A stretch of 64,000 bases of DNA from Undaria pinnatifida (Eukaryota > Sar > Phaeophyceae > Laminariales > Alariaceae): contig JABAKD010000018.1 in assembly GCA_012845835.1 (NCBI GenBank), positions 7,664,701 to 7,728,700 of the forward strand, written 5' to 3'. Positions 34,056 to 45,435 of the stretch are shown here, in pieces. How positions within the stretch are numbered: the first letter of the stretch is position 1; each line of letters begins with the position of its first letter. Position numbers and translations under genes: made by a program. Below the pieces are notes generated by a model that made no database searches, had not been told where the DNA came from, and saw only the letters and a program-made list of their open reading frames with translations.

Positions 34056-34371
34056 GTCGCGTTTTGGCTGGTAATGGATTAGTGGTATGTTTGTTCATGA
34101 CCGATTATGACTGATAATGACTAGTTTATGACTTTTCGCTGATGTTGAAAACTTGTGACTTATGACACCACATGCTACCCGCAAGATAGAGTTGCATTTT
34201 TTTTTTTTTTGCAGAAGACAAGTCATTGGAGGATCCCCATGCCCAACCCAAACCCTGATCGGGAGAACATCCGAAGGCGCAACCCGATGGTCTATCCCGC
34301 AGCCTCGGTGGACACCCAAAAATTGTTGAAAACATCCGACCCTGTTTTTTTTTTTCTTTCTTTGCACACTT

Positions 34372-34655
34372 CTACTTTCCAGCTTCTGGACAAGCCGTGG
34401 TCACAGGTGTCGTCCCTTCTCCCCCCCCGGTTTTTGCCTTCAATTTTCATCGCGCATAGGGTTCAGCAATCCCACTGCTCGTCGATTTTTCATCGAGCGT
34501 TGCTAACTCACGCTCTCGCGCTTTCCGCAAGTCAACTTGTGCACAAGAAAAAGTCCCAACGAATTTATGCGAGTATGCACTCGGCGGGGCTCGAACTCAC
34601 GAAACTGACCTATACTAGGCTCGAGGATAACCTGATACGCCACCGGGGCGACCGG
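34372..34655 (-). mobile_element. tRNA-derived SINE S1, copy 1
   Basis: On minus it begins CCGGTCGCCCCGGTGGCGTA, TCAGGTTATCCTCGAGCC, then CGTGAGTTCGAGCCCCGCCG, a tRNA-like head with A-box (TGGCGTATCAGG) and B-box (AGTTCGAGCCC) words. The tail has CTTGTGCACAAGTTGACTTG, TTAGCAACGCTCGATGAA and GTGACCACGGCTTGTCCAGA. The same order occurs at 50036-50320 (minus) and 57147-57435 (plus). Confidence 0.85.
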
Positions 34656-34802
34656 TCGACCCTATTGGGTACCGGGGGGGAGAAGGGAAAACCCCTGTGA
34701 CCACGGCTTGTCCAGAAGGGCGCTGAGGTTAAAACCAAAACCTCTTACGAGTTGAGCTGGAAGGACGCGTGCGCTACGATTAGGGTTGCACCACTTTTTT
34801 TC

Positions 34803-34985
34803 TAATTCCACTCCTCAATTTGGGAGGCTTAAGACCTCCCCCGAAACTGATTTGGAGAAAACTAAAACTGCACACAACCGGATGAAAAATCTCATCTCTG
34901 GCCTAGCTACTATACCCAACGAGAATCTCGCGAAAACAAATAATGGGGGCGTATTTTCCAACGATTTTGGGTTAAGGAGCCGCCG
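34803..34985 (+). mobile_element. SINE-like repeat S2
   Basis: CAATTTGGGAGGCTTAAGAC, TGGCCTAGCTACTATACCCA, GGGCGTATTTTCCAACGATT and TTGGGTTAAGGAGCC match the S2 core. It stops at GGAGCC, so the 3' part is missing or diverged. Confidence 0.6.
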
Positions 34986-36435
34986 CAAAAATGAGAAATC
35001 AAAATAGCCAAAAGAACGGTATAGTCTATCTCTGTATCTTGGCATGTGTCCTGGAGAGTAAAAGTGATGACGAAAAAAAACAGTCAAGAAATTGGGTAGT
35101 TCGGAGCTACGTGTGGATCGAATTGGTTCCAAAACGTGATGCCGAGAGCTCTATCTAATCATAGAGAATGTGTCTGGTGACGAAACGATTGTGACGGATG
35201 GTGAACGACTGTGTGTGACCGACGCTGGCTGATGCTCTCCGACAACGAATGGGCTTACGGCTGACGAGACGTAGAACCTACCTATTTAATAGGAGTCATC
35301 CTCCACGGTGTCGGGGGGTTGCACTTTTTGGGCCAAACGTTTCTGGCCTTGTCTACCTCGCCAGCAGCCAATAAACATGTCTTCTGTGTTCCTTCCGAGA
35401 CAGAGATACCACGCACGTTTATAATATGGTGTCTGTGTCTGAGACTGAGGCAACACGCCTGACAAGATTGAGCTCCTCTGGTGAGGAGTTACCGGATAGT
35501 CTGATACCTGGTATTTTTACGAGTGCATTTGCTCTATGAATGGCGCATGTTAACGTTGGTCAGACTGCGCGAACGAACGCCTTCTTCGGAGTCATGTTTC
35601 GGGTGAGGTATTGAGTCCCTCATGTCGGGAGCCCCCGGAAACTTCCGCTCCGCCGACTGTACCTACTTCTTTTATGACTCTATGTTCATACTGAAATCCG
35701 ACTGTACATTGCTTTTTTGATGGCCCACATGTTATAACACCAGGGGACTGTTTACGACACAGGCCACCCTTTGCAGGTGTCTCTCTACTACGCAGGTTGG
35801 AGCCACGTTGGTCACCCACTTGTATTGGATAAGCTCTTGTAATAGTCCCGCAGAGTCACGGATTAGAACTGACAGCGTGCGCTAATCCGTGAAGCAAAAG
35901 CATCGTCCCCATTTTCCTATAGGCGTGTGCAGAGGAATACCATAACACTAGCCTACCCTGGTGAGCCATGTATAAGCAACAATATGGAAGATTCGGGGAA
36001 GCACGGGTTCTGCGGTTTAGATCATGACTCGAAGATGCGGCTCTTCCAAATCTACTCCCATAGCTCTACCCTGCGAGGCTACGAAGCTCCAGGGAAATTG
36101 CTAAAGCAGAAAACCACAAAGAACGGAAGACGCGAAACGGGCTACAGAGCACCCCAGCGAATGGCGGGATCGGCAGGTGCGAGAACTATCACTTTCCGCA
36201 TATGGTAGCGAGGGGGATGGGGCCAGAGAGAACAAAAAAGGGAAAAAATGGGAACTAAGCAGAAAAAAAAAAAATGCTCAAGACGCTGGGGTTGAAGGCA
36301 GAATAGTAAAAAACCTCGCCAGCAAAACCCCGAGCGGTCTCAAAAGCGTATGAGAACGCGCTACGTACGAAACCCACCTCGCGCGCAGCAAGGACATCGT
36401 ACGTCACCCTGCGGGGACGACGTCGAAACCGGACG

Positions 36436-36690
36436 GTGAATTACCGGGACAATTAAGTTCTTATTGGTGGCCGTTTCCGAGGCAGACACCTTATTAACGT
36501 CTTGGACACAGAGCCCCCCCCCCCCCGCTAACTTTTTTGGTGGCCGTTTCCGAGGCAGACGCCTTACTAACGTCTCGGACACAGACGCCTCGACACAGCC
36601 TCCTTAATATTTCCGACCCGATCTATCTCGGACACAGACTTTATTTGGCTGGTCTTCGGGGTTTCACATGTTATGGGGGGGGGGGGGGGG
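36436..36690. repeat. tRNA-related repeat, second copy
   Basis: GGCCGTTTCCGAGGCAGACA, ACGTCTCGGACACAGACGCC, CCGACCCGATCTATCTCGGA and CGGGGTTTCACATGTTATGG followed by a G run, matching 24181-24410. The first block is itself duplicated within this copy. Confidence 0.75.
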
Positions 36691-37373
36691 GCACTATTTG
36701 GTAGCCCCCCAGGGAAACTGAATCAAAACTCCAGAACGAAAACGCATATCCCCAGAAGAGAAGACATTTTTAAAACCGGGAAAACCGGATGAAAGTACTC
36801 GAGGGCAGTTCTGGCCTGAACGTGAAATAACCACGTCTGCGCCTCGAGATTAATCTACGTTACTTTGAATCCCGCGCGCAACTGATCTACCCCGACGGAA
36901 TTGAAGGCACCACGAACCTTGAGCACCTCCTCTCGAAGTCGTATAGTGAGCCGGAGAGAGCGGAAGCTTGATTGGTCCCGGGTCATACATCAAGAAAACG
37001 TACCAAATATTCCCCGTCGGTGGTCGTACCGACGAAAGCAGAAACACGGGCGACGAATCTCCCGGTGGGAGCGGGAATATCGTCAATCCTCCCCGGGGCA
37101 ATGCCATTACTCGAATCCGACTGCATAATATAGTAAGAATTGGCCTTAAAAGGAACAGTATCGGGGGACAAAAACAGACATCTTTTCTACTGAAACTGTG
37201 GAATTCAGTATATGCATAAAATTATTATTAATGTTATCTTTCGGAGTGAGAATATCATATTTAAGAGATGGCCTGAGCGGTAGGGGAGGGGACGAAAAAA
37301 TGTTTAAACTCTACGAGGTACCAGGTAAAAGGTACCAGGTATAACTGTTAATAATATAAATGGTATAGTCTAC

Positions 37374-39337
37374 AAGGTTCCCCTTCGGGAGGTGGACACG
37401 TGCCTCCCGGGGGCGACGCAAGTCGAATGACTACAACTAACTGATGATGATGAAGTATTTTGCAGAAGGTGTATATCGGAGGGATGCGTAGTGGAAAGAA
37501 TGTGGATAATATAATAAGATATCACAGACTTTTGGAGGAGGAGGGTTGGGATATTGCTGAGGCTCGGTGTGATAAGTTATTCGAAAGTCCACTCCGTATA
37601 ACTGCGTGGCAGCAACTAATTCTACGTTTGTAGCATATATATGTGTAAGGCTGTGACATGAAGTGGAGATACTCTTCAACACTCGAATATGTAGTAGGTT
37701 GAGATCCAGCGACTTCCACAAGTTCTTGATTTGCTCCAGCTAAGATGCTGTCGTGGAAAGTGTTGAAACCTGATCCTGGGATAACGGTGTACAAATTGGT
37801 TGTGATGTGGGCAATAATATGTGCACGGACGATGTGATGTATAGCTGGGTTGTTGTGCACACGACGCGAGATACATCTTAATAAACATGCACCATCACCA
37901 ATCTCGGGAATAATGGACCATTGACCAGAATTGTTATTGTTGCCGCTGTTGTTGTCTTGATCATTTTCGCTGTCTGATGGGTTTGTACTGCTGCTGTCGC
38001 TGCTGTTAGAGGAATCATTGGTGTCAATTTGTTGTTTGTTTTCTGTGTCCAGTATTTTTCCCCGCGTGCTTATACCGATGTTTGTTGCCGATATCGTCTG
38101 TTGTGTGCACATCGTTACTTTTGCTTGGGTTGTGTTGCTACTTTATATCTCTTTATACAGGTATGGTAACCACCGTGTCAATTGTGAGGGAGAACTCACA
38201 GTAATGACATAGTTCACGTCGTTGCAGCGGGTACATATACACCGCGCCCGCGTCTAGCAGTGCGGGAAAATTCTCTCGCAAATACATTTTGATGCCACCC
38301 CGATGTACGTGCGAGGACTAAAGTTCCACCGTGTGTGTAGTAGACGTATTTAAGCCTGACGATATGCCTATATTTTAGGCTCTAAACCAAATTAAGCCCT
38401 GTCGTGTTTTAAATGTCTACAAAATAGGTCTATTTTATCGACCTACACGACCACGGCAGACCACGGTGAGATGTGGATTTTCCCAAAATATGCACTTGGG
38501 CACATTTTGGCCCAAGTGCATATTTGAAGCAATTTTCCGAGTATTTTCCAGCAAACAACAGCATTTCAGACGACAAAAGCTCGAGGAAACATCAGACGGA
38601 TGCCTACATTTCGAGGGTGGAAATTGAACCGGGTTGAGGGCCAGTCCTGCTGTGCTGCTGTACTGACTGCCACACTGAGGCACACCGAAGGCGGCAGACG
38701 CCTGCGAGGTATCCTACATATGAAGCGAGTATGGAGTACGAAGCACTCAATGTTTTTGCCAGGCACCAGTTATTTGTTTTCGCCGTTTGTTCAAGCTCGC
38801 ACAGCATGGTATGGGCAGGGGAGGGTATTTCTCGAAGTTTCCACCCACTCATGTATGTGCTGACTCATGACATAAATCCTCGTCTTGCCATCTGCGTCTG
38901 GAGTAGTGCAGAAATATCATAGTCTATTTTCAAGTAGTTTGATCTTTCCTCGGCTTTTCTTTTTATGCGTACTGAAAGAGACCACTATTTCGAGTTTTAG
39001 ACATATGGTGTTTTTTCTATGCGTTTAAGGTCGAAATATCGAATGGCCTAGCTCTTCCAGTTGGAAGTACTTAAGACCCAACCTCGAGGCTTAAATACGT
39101 CTAGTGTGTGGTTGCCCGGGGACAGAAGTGTCTCATACCCCGCAAAATAGAGCCAGTCTCGGCGGCTTTCCGCGGCGATAGCTCGCGCCACGGACGTCCC
39201 ATGAGCCCGGCACACGGCTGATAATATACCGACGGGTAGTCTGATCGCATTGCAGAAGAAAGCACACCAAAAGACTCTGCGCCGGCGGAGAAAAAGGGAC
39301 GGACTAGGCAAAAAAATCAAAATGGTACATATGCATA
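37374..39337 (-). mobile_element. OTU-protease element, copy 2
   Basis: Begins ACAAGGTTCCCCTTCGGGAG like 5244 and ends GGTACATATGCAT like 7471-7483. It keeps the OTU frame lost from copy 1, lacks the MITE and lacks the 540-base segment at copy 1 6218-6755. Termini are defined only by where homology stops; I found no target duplication. Confidence 0.78.
37437..38112 (-). pseudogene. OTU-like cysteine protease frame in a repeat element, one frameshift
   Basis: From ATG at 38112: a Ser/Asn/Asp-rich head, then WSIIPEIGDGACLLRCISRR with the OTU active-site block D-G-x-C, HHIVRAHIIAHITTNL, and YSSVEEYLHFMSQP. After a frame change near 37650 it continues [20 protein letters not shown] and ends with SFHYASLRY, which supplies the catalytic His of the H-Y pattern. 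Known for the family: OTU proteases cleave ubiquitin-type linkages, and OTU domains occur in several protist transposable elements. The frame break and repeat context argue against an active host gene. Confidence 0.82.
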
Positions 39338-39792
39338 AAAGTACCAGGGTACGGCGCTGGGCGGTACGAAACAAAACCATGATACAAAACTCAAAAAAAC
39401 GAAAAATGCGGCGAGATAAATGACCCAATCAAGTTGCGGCAGCCGTTGGGTCATTTTATTTTATTTTTTATTGAGAAAAAAACAGGCCGCGTACGCCCGG
39501 AAAGAGGAAAGGAGGAGCAAACAAGAGCTACCATAGACCAGCAGCAACGAAGGGGGGGCATTTGGCGTGCCTCGTAGCGTAGAGCTCAAGGGTGCACTAC
39601 CCGGGCTTCTTGGTTTTGGCGGAGAGCCTGGTCTGGTACCTCAGGGGGGGGGGTATAGTTTGCCTCGCTTGGTGACAGGCCTCCCGCCAGAAGCAAATAC
39701 TTTGTGCAATTGTTGCCGGGGGGAAGTGTGAGCTGTGGTTTGGCGCATAGCAGCTGCAGCGGTGCTGTTTGCGAGTGCCATAGGTGACAACC

Positions 39793-39918
39793 ATGGCGAT
39801 GAGCAGAGGGGGAGAGCTCGACCCGACGTTTGAACGGCTGAGGTTCCACGTCGAGCATGGCATCGAGATCCGCTCGGAAGAAGGGGGGATTCTGCTCGGG
39901 GATGACTTGGTGCCGAAG
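39793..39918 (+). CDS. First exon, probable start of the CAP-Gly protein gene
   Basis: ATG in the context ACAACCATGG begins MAMSRGGELDPTFERLRFHV, then EHGIEIRSEEGGILLGDDLV and PK, and ends in phase 0 at CCGAAG|GTGGGT. I do not recognise this N-terminal domain. It is linked to the downstream exons by phase only (0 to 0 at 42416). The antisense frame is also open for 140 codons, but the plus frame has the better codon pattern and a good donor. Confidence 0.62.
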
Positions 39919-42415
39919 GTGGGTGCGTGTGGTGTGCATGTGGCATGCAGCATGTGGGCATCGTTGGTGTTTGATTTGATTTGAAGTTGAAAGCGTTTGA
40001 CCTGTCACGTGTCACGTGCTGCTGCTGCTGAGATGCGGTGCCTCGAGCGCTGTAGCCCCGGGATGAGGGCTTGGCTGGGTTACCTTGCCCAATCTCCTCT
40101 CTTCAAAATGTGACGGGGGGTTACATGAGCTATCTTCGCATTGAAAGTTCCAAGTGTCGGATCTGCCTCGCACAGCTGCTGCTGCTGCTGCTGCTGCTAC
40201 TCGCCTCCTGTGATGAGCAGTGCTTCGCGGGCTGCTATCATACCAGGGCTGAAGCCTTCCTTGTCTTGGCTAGACCTCACACACTCTACCCTGGTCCCAG
40301 CAGTAGTGTGTGCTGTGGAGGGTCCTGGGGGGGGGGCGGGAAGGATCAAGAGCAGATTGCATGGCTGTTGCTACTGCTGTTTTCGCAAGCATCGAAATTT
40401 TGAAGGGAAGGATGCTGCCGCCGGAACATGTTTTTGTTTTTCAGTGCAGCAGCAGCAGCAGCGGCAGTACGCGGCGGCAGCAGCCGTTAGTAGCAGCGGC
40501 AGCAGTAAGCAGCAGCAGCGGCGGCGGCGGCAGCAGCAACGGCAGCAGCAGCAGCAGCGGTACTGTTGGTGTCTATCAATACGTAGAGCTACTCTGGACC
40601 GTCTACTGGTACGCAGACCTATGATGCTGCTGCAGGACTGCTGTTCCGCCGACGTGTTTTCCTTACGCGTATACCCCCAAATGACCGCAAAAACGAGGGT
40701 ATACCCCCCCCCCCTTTGACCGTTTGTCTTCTGCTTTCTATGGGCGGGCCGACCCAGTAGGTTGGATGCACGAAGTGTTGGCGTCGCATTCTGTCTAGTT
40801 TCGCGTTCCGGCGTCAGCAGTCAACCCTGTAACGTACGCACGCACATGGGTATCATGTGCCAGTTATTAATGCATTGTGTAAGGCTAACATCACGACCGA
40901 ACAAGTTTCCACCGACCTTTCCAGTTGTCCGATGATCTTGGAATCGCGTTGACTTAGCTTTGCGCGTCAGCGCAGCAACCTTGTAGTGGTCGTGAATTGC
41001 AGGACAAGTAGTAGACTACCGTGCGGGTACGAGGGTGTATCAGTAGATAGAGCAGCTGCCGCACTATTCATGAAGTATATGATAGCGCTGTCTATTCTTG
41101 TTACGTGCCTGGAAAAACTTCTGCTAGATTACCAGGTACTATAACAAAAAAGGGTGCATCAGTAGTACACGGAGCTGCTGCAGTACACAGCACGCAGCAG
41201 TACTGTACGTAGTGCTGTCTGTTGGTACGTAACGCTACTGCTGCAGTAGTAAATGCCTGCTATCAGTACATAGAACCCGCTCTACAGCAGTAGTGCTTTC
41301 TGCGAACGCTTTGAGCTACACATTATTCGGCTTCGAGTAGCAGTGCCGTCTGTCAATTATCAACACGTAGGGCCAAAGCGTTACAGCAACAACTCTGTGA
41401 CATTGACTGGGCATGTCAGACTACCGCAATGATGCGACTAAACGCCGTACCGTATTAAACGCCCCGGGGCGCTATTTCTCGCGAAAAACGGCAAGATCCG
41501 GAATAAACGCCCCCTGTCAAAACACAAAATCACAATCGTCCCGGCCACAGCAGTAAACGCCCCCCGCATCATTTTTGGGTAAACGTTCCCGGGGCTGAGC
41601 TGGCAAGTCATTTGAGTGTGGGAGGTGGAGCTGTATCCCAAGCAAGCAAAGGAAGGGGTCATGTACATATCATTAGGAATCTGAATGCCTGGGATGTGGG
41701 TAGGTATATGTTTTGCGCAACAGCAGCAAAAAGGTACCCGTATCGGTGGGGAGTGCCCTGTCTGCTGCTGGGTTGCGACATACCAGGTAATCAACACCTG
41801 CTGCTGTCTTTGCTGTTGCTTTGTCCATGTGAGACGTGCTTGTTTTCGTCTGTTTTTTTTTGTATCGCCCCGTGTGTGAGGTGTGCGTGTTTCCCTTCGT
41901 GTTTTCGTATCGCCCCGGAGAGCTTACAGGGTCTAATTGAGGGGGGGGGTTACGCCCCGGTATCCCAATAAACGCCCCGGGGCTTCTTAATACACCAGCA
42001 AGATTATAACGCCCCTGGCGGCAAAGAGGTCAGGAGACGGCACATTCAGCCCTTGACAGGCTAGACGGCAATTTTTCAATATTTTTCCTTGACTGACGCC
42101 CACCTACAGGGTTTTAGTGTGGAATGCTCGATTTTGTTTGCAACCTGACCGCTGTACTGCTACGTTTTTGTTGACTGCTTGACTGACCGTCACCTGACAT
42201 TTTTGCCTAACGGTGGTTACCCGCATTATTACTCTCCTTCCCTCCATCTATCCATTCTTATACTACCCATTTTTCCATCCACCCATCGACCGCGGGATGC
42301 TTTTTTTTTTTAGCGTTAGTATTTTCATGCTGTACTCGTGTTTTTTTTTTTTACGTTGTCGCCCTTCTCCTCGCCCTTCTCTCCTCACCCCTTCCCCACC
42401 GGGCTCTTGCGGCAG
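39919..42415. other. Intron between first two exons of the CAP-Gly gene
   Basis: Contains a CAG/CGG trinucleotide-rich block (40440-40560) after a good acceptor-like TTTTTCAG, which could be an alternative poly-Gln/Ser exon but is not needed by phase. A block of recurring TAAACGCCCC words occurs at 41455, 41502, 41552, 41967 and 42008. TACCAGGTA occurs at 41130 and 41781. Confidence 0.45.
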
Positions 42416-42525
42416 AACACGCCCTGCGAGTGTCCCTGGGTCGTAAAAGACGCCGAGACGAAGGAGATGGTGTTGGAGCGCACTACCCTCGGCACGCTGG
42501 TGCTCCTCGTGCAAAGTCCACCGCA
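42416..42525 (+). CDS. Second exon, probable CAP-Gly protein gene
   Basis: Preceded by a long pyrimidine tract and CGGCAG, and followed by CCGCA|GTGAGT. It encodes NTPCECPWVVKDAETKEMVL then ERTTLGTLVLLVQSPP, starting in phase 0 and ending in phase 2. Phase 2 fits an acceptor at CCTCCAG|A (45436), which opens directly into the long frame of the next exon. Function unknown; the joining of exons is inferred. Confidence 0.6.
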
Positions 42526-44154
42526 GTGAGTTGTTGTTGTTGTTGCTGTTAGAAGAGTGTTTGCAAAAAAAAATCTTCGGGAAAATACGTTCCTTCCGCT
42601 ATGAGTGAATTCCCTTCCCATCATGATTTTGGTGTGTTTGCGCTGGAAGAAAACAAAATCCCGCCTGCGGCCCCTCCAAAATTGAGTGGGAAAGTGGGGA
42701 TGTGCGGCAACAAGACAAGAGGAAAAAAGCAAACAATTACGAAAATAAATGGGGAAAGAGCGTACGAGTAGCGGCGGCAACCAAGCAAAGGCCACGACGC
42801 CAGAGTTAAAACCGCAATGCCGCCGCTGCCATCCCACCACAGCAAGCAGCAGAACAGCTAGCGGTAGCTAGCGCCAGCATCATCTTCAGCAGCAAAAAAC
42901 AGCAGCAGCAGCAGCACCATCATCGGCAACAGCAACAGCTTCCAAGAAAAAAAATGGTAATTTTGGGACCAGCTTCGTACGAGCATTCTTCTCGTCGTGT
43001 GCTTCTGCTGCTGCTTGGTGCTGAGCTCAGCTTACGCGTGCCACCGCGCCGGAACGCTCCGCTCCAAGCACTCCCGGCGCCCGACACTTAGGCCGCGGCG
43101 GCCTCACACCGCGCCACCGCCGCCGCGCTGCTGCTGCTGCCATCGCGGTGTAGTGATTTTGAAATGATACACGAACTGTCATGTTGTCACGTTCTACCAG
43201 CATAGCGGTACGATCACGAGCACGAGTAGCTCTTTCGGAACAGCACATTCTCCACGACATCAAGCGGGCGAGAGCATACCGTTGTAGCAGCGGGCCATCG
43301 GGCGGCCCGCTGGCACACTCCAACACCGCCCATCCGCGTCATACTCTAGCTACGCCTCTCGAGTCTGTGTGCTCTCGTCGGTGGTTGTGTTGTGTTGAGA
43401 CAGCAATCAGCAGGTGGTGTTGCGTGCTAAACAAGGAAGATGCGCTGGGCAAATGCTCGGTGCGCTGTAGTCAACGAAACAGGGGGAAACATTACCGCAA
43501 CTTCTGATCAAATCCTACCTTCGATAAAGTTTTTTTTTGGTCGTGCTAGGAGAAAAGCACCGCAAATCCTAGCTTCGGGAGAATTTGAAGGAGTCTTTTT
43601 GCGAAGACCATTTTTTGCGAACTCTCTATCGCTAATGTTGCTTCATTCAGACCTTGCAATGGTCATGTGAGGTCATGTCTGATCGTCAAACATTAAACTG
43701 AAACCAGTTTCCCAACGCCCCCCCCCCCTCTTCTCCCCCCCCCCCCCCCCCCCGCCCCCCCCCCCCCCCCCCCGCCCCCCCCCCCCCCCCCCCCCCCCTT
43801 CCCTGCCTTGTTCCCCTCCTCCTACTTCCCCTCCTCCTTCCGCTCCCCTTTCCTCTTGCACACTCCCCTTTTTTTTTCATGGTCAGGTGGACGTGGTCGC
43901 AGTACATGCAGGCATCAAAGAGAGCTAGCGTGCCGGCGCTATCCTTGTGGTCGTTTAAAAGCGCTCAGGTGCTGAAACTCTTTGCCATGTCCATAGCAGC
44001 ATGAAAAAAGGCGACGTCGCTCGTCCGACCGTAGACACACGTTGCCGACTCCGCTAGGTTTCTGTCTACGGCGAAGCAAACTGGAAGGCTTGGGTATGTT
44101 TGCCTCTCTCGCTCTCCTTCCGCCTTTCCTTCTGCACCCCCCTCCTCCCCCCCA

Positions 44155-44230
44155 CCGCCCCGTCTCGAAAGGGACGGCGAGTTCTCGATGGCCGAATGGC
44201 CAAGGCAAGCAACAAATGAGTATCTCGTTC
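44155..44230 (+). mobile_element. LINE family A 3' terminal fragment
   Basis: CCCCGTCTCGAAAGGGACGG, GCCGAATGGCCAAGGCAAGC, AACAAATGAGTAT followed by C-rich sequence. Confidence 0.6.
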
Positions 44231-45116
44231 CCCCCTCTCACCTGCTTGCTTTTATTTGCTTGCTTGCCTACCAGCTGCGCTTGATTTGCTTGCCTGCTTG
44301 TCGCTTTGTTGTTGCTGCTATACCGTGCGGGTGGTTGGTTGCTTAGTTGGTTGCCTGCTCGCTTTCCTGTTCGCTTGCTTACCGGCATGCCGTGCTTCCT
44401 TAGCCCGTTGCTCGCCTGCCTCCTTGCTTGCTTGCCTGCTCTGCCAGCTTGCTGACCTGCTTGCTCGCCTGCCTGCCTCGTTCCTTCCTTATTTGTTATT
44501 TTTCTATCTATTTTTATTTTTTCTCTGCTTCCTACTTGGTATCTGTCTTCCTTCTTTCCTACCAGGTACATTCCTTGTGCCATTTGGTTATTTTTTTCAC
44601 CTGTCTTGCTTTTTTTATTGCCTTCCTTTTATATGTTTCCCAACGCATGCCACGACCGAGGCATTAATGTATACCATTTTTGTGGCTGGAACGTTTTCGG
44701 AATGACCCCGCTCCTTAACCCCAATCGTCAGAATTTTCGTTTTTTTTTTTGCTTGCAGTTTTTTTTGTTGTGTACCTACCCAGACTATGGGATTTGTTCA
44801 CTTTGCTGCCGTTCTGTCTCCTCGTCTCCCTCAATTTCACTTTTCGCATTTATTTGGGCTCGAAGGAACAAAAAATAATATGGCGGCAAGCTCATCGAAC
44901 GAAACGATAAATGAAACGAGACCAAAAAGAGCCAGCTCCGTGGTGGGGACCACGACCATCTTATCACACCGCATAAAACTTTTGTTGTTTTCGAAAATCA
45001 GTTTTTTTTGGGTCAAGATTGATACCTGGTAGGGTATACATGCAGCTCCTCAAGGGAAGAACCTCGGAAGGAAAATCGGCGCACCTCCACTATAGGACTC
45101 GTCTCCCGTCTTTGCT

Positions 45117-45262
45117 TCCTTCGTTCCTTCCTTCGTTCCTTCCTTCCTTCCTTCGTTCCTTCCTTCCTTCCTTCCTTCCTTCCTTCCTTCCTTCCTTCCT
45201 TCCTTCCTTCCTTCCTTCCTTCCTTCCTTCCTTCCTTCCTTCCTTCCTTCCTTCCTTCCTCC
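45117..45262. repeat. (CCTT)n microsatellite
   Basis: About 35 CCTT units, interrupted early by CGTT. The open frame through it encodes only a Leu-Pro-Ser-Phe repeat and is not a gene. Confidence 0.95.
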
Positions 45263-45435
45263 CTCGTGTTTTACCCTCCTCCTATGGGTCGTTTTTTTTT
45301 CTTCCTTTACGTCCTCGGTCTTACATGTTTTTCTACGTGCCTTCCGTTTTTTTTTTTATCTTACCCGCGTATCTATCCGATACGAATGGACGGACAGCGC
45401 TTTTTCGCGTTGAACAGCGGCGCTTCACCCTCCAG

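Larger units (their letters stand above)
33068..39792. other. Intergenic region between TOP3A and the CAP-Gly gene
   Basis: No host gene identified. It holds a minisatellite (33705-34055), SINE S1 (34372-34655), SINE S2 (34803-34985), an LTR-like A/T-rich stretch (35280-35420), a small hairpin (35854-35894), the tRNA-related repeat (36436-36690) and OTU-element copy 2 (37374-39337). No clear poly(A) signal for TOP3A or promoter for the next gene could be assigned. Confidence 0.55.
42526..45435. other. Intron of the CAP-Gly gene
   Basis: C homopolymers at 43720-43800, a LINE family A 3' fragment at 44155-44230, CTTGCCTG-rich repeats at 44240-44490, and a (CCTT)n microsatellite at 45117-45262. 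Ends in CTTCACCCTCCAG. No independent gene supported; the GC-rich minus frame at 43027-43326 has no domain. Confidence 0.5.

Noticed and set aside
35280-35420. Possible LTR with TATTTAA and AATAAA words
   Set aside because: I found no paired LTR, primer-binding site or polyprotein nearby, so it is not called as a feature.
37437-38112. OTU protease as a host gene or of viral origin
   Set aside because: The frame is broken, a second deleted copy exists with the same non-coding flanks, and nothing else viral is present. A mobile repeat is the simpler reading.
39586-40008. 140-codon minus frame opposite the first CAP-Gly gene exon
   Set aside because: No domain. The plus strand has an ATG in good context, a donor and matching phase to the next exon.
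40440-40620. Trinucleotide-rich block after TTTTTCAG as an exon
   Set aside because: Both frames give only poly-Gln/Ser/Gly, and exons at 39793 and 42416 already join in phase without it. An alternative exon cannot be excluded.
44042-44705. Cys/Leu-rich frames that look like signal or membrane proteins
   Set aside because: They come from CTTGCCTG-type repeats in an intron. The hydrophobic composition is a by-product of pyrimidine-rich DNA.
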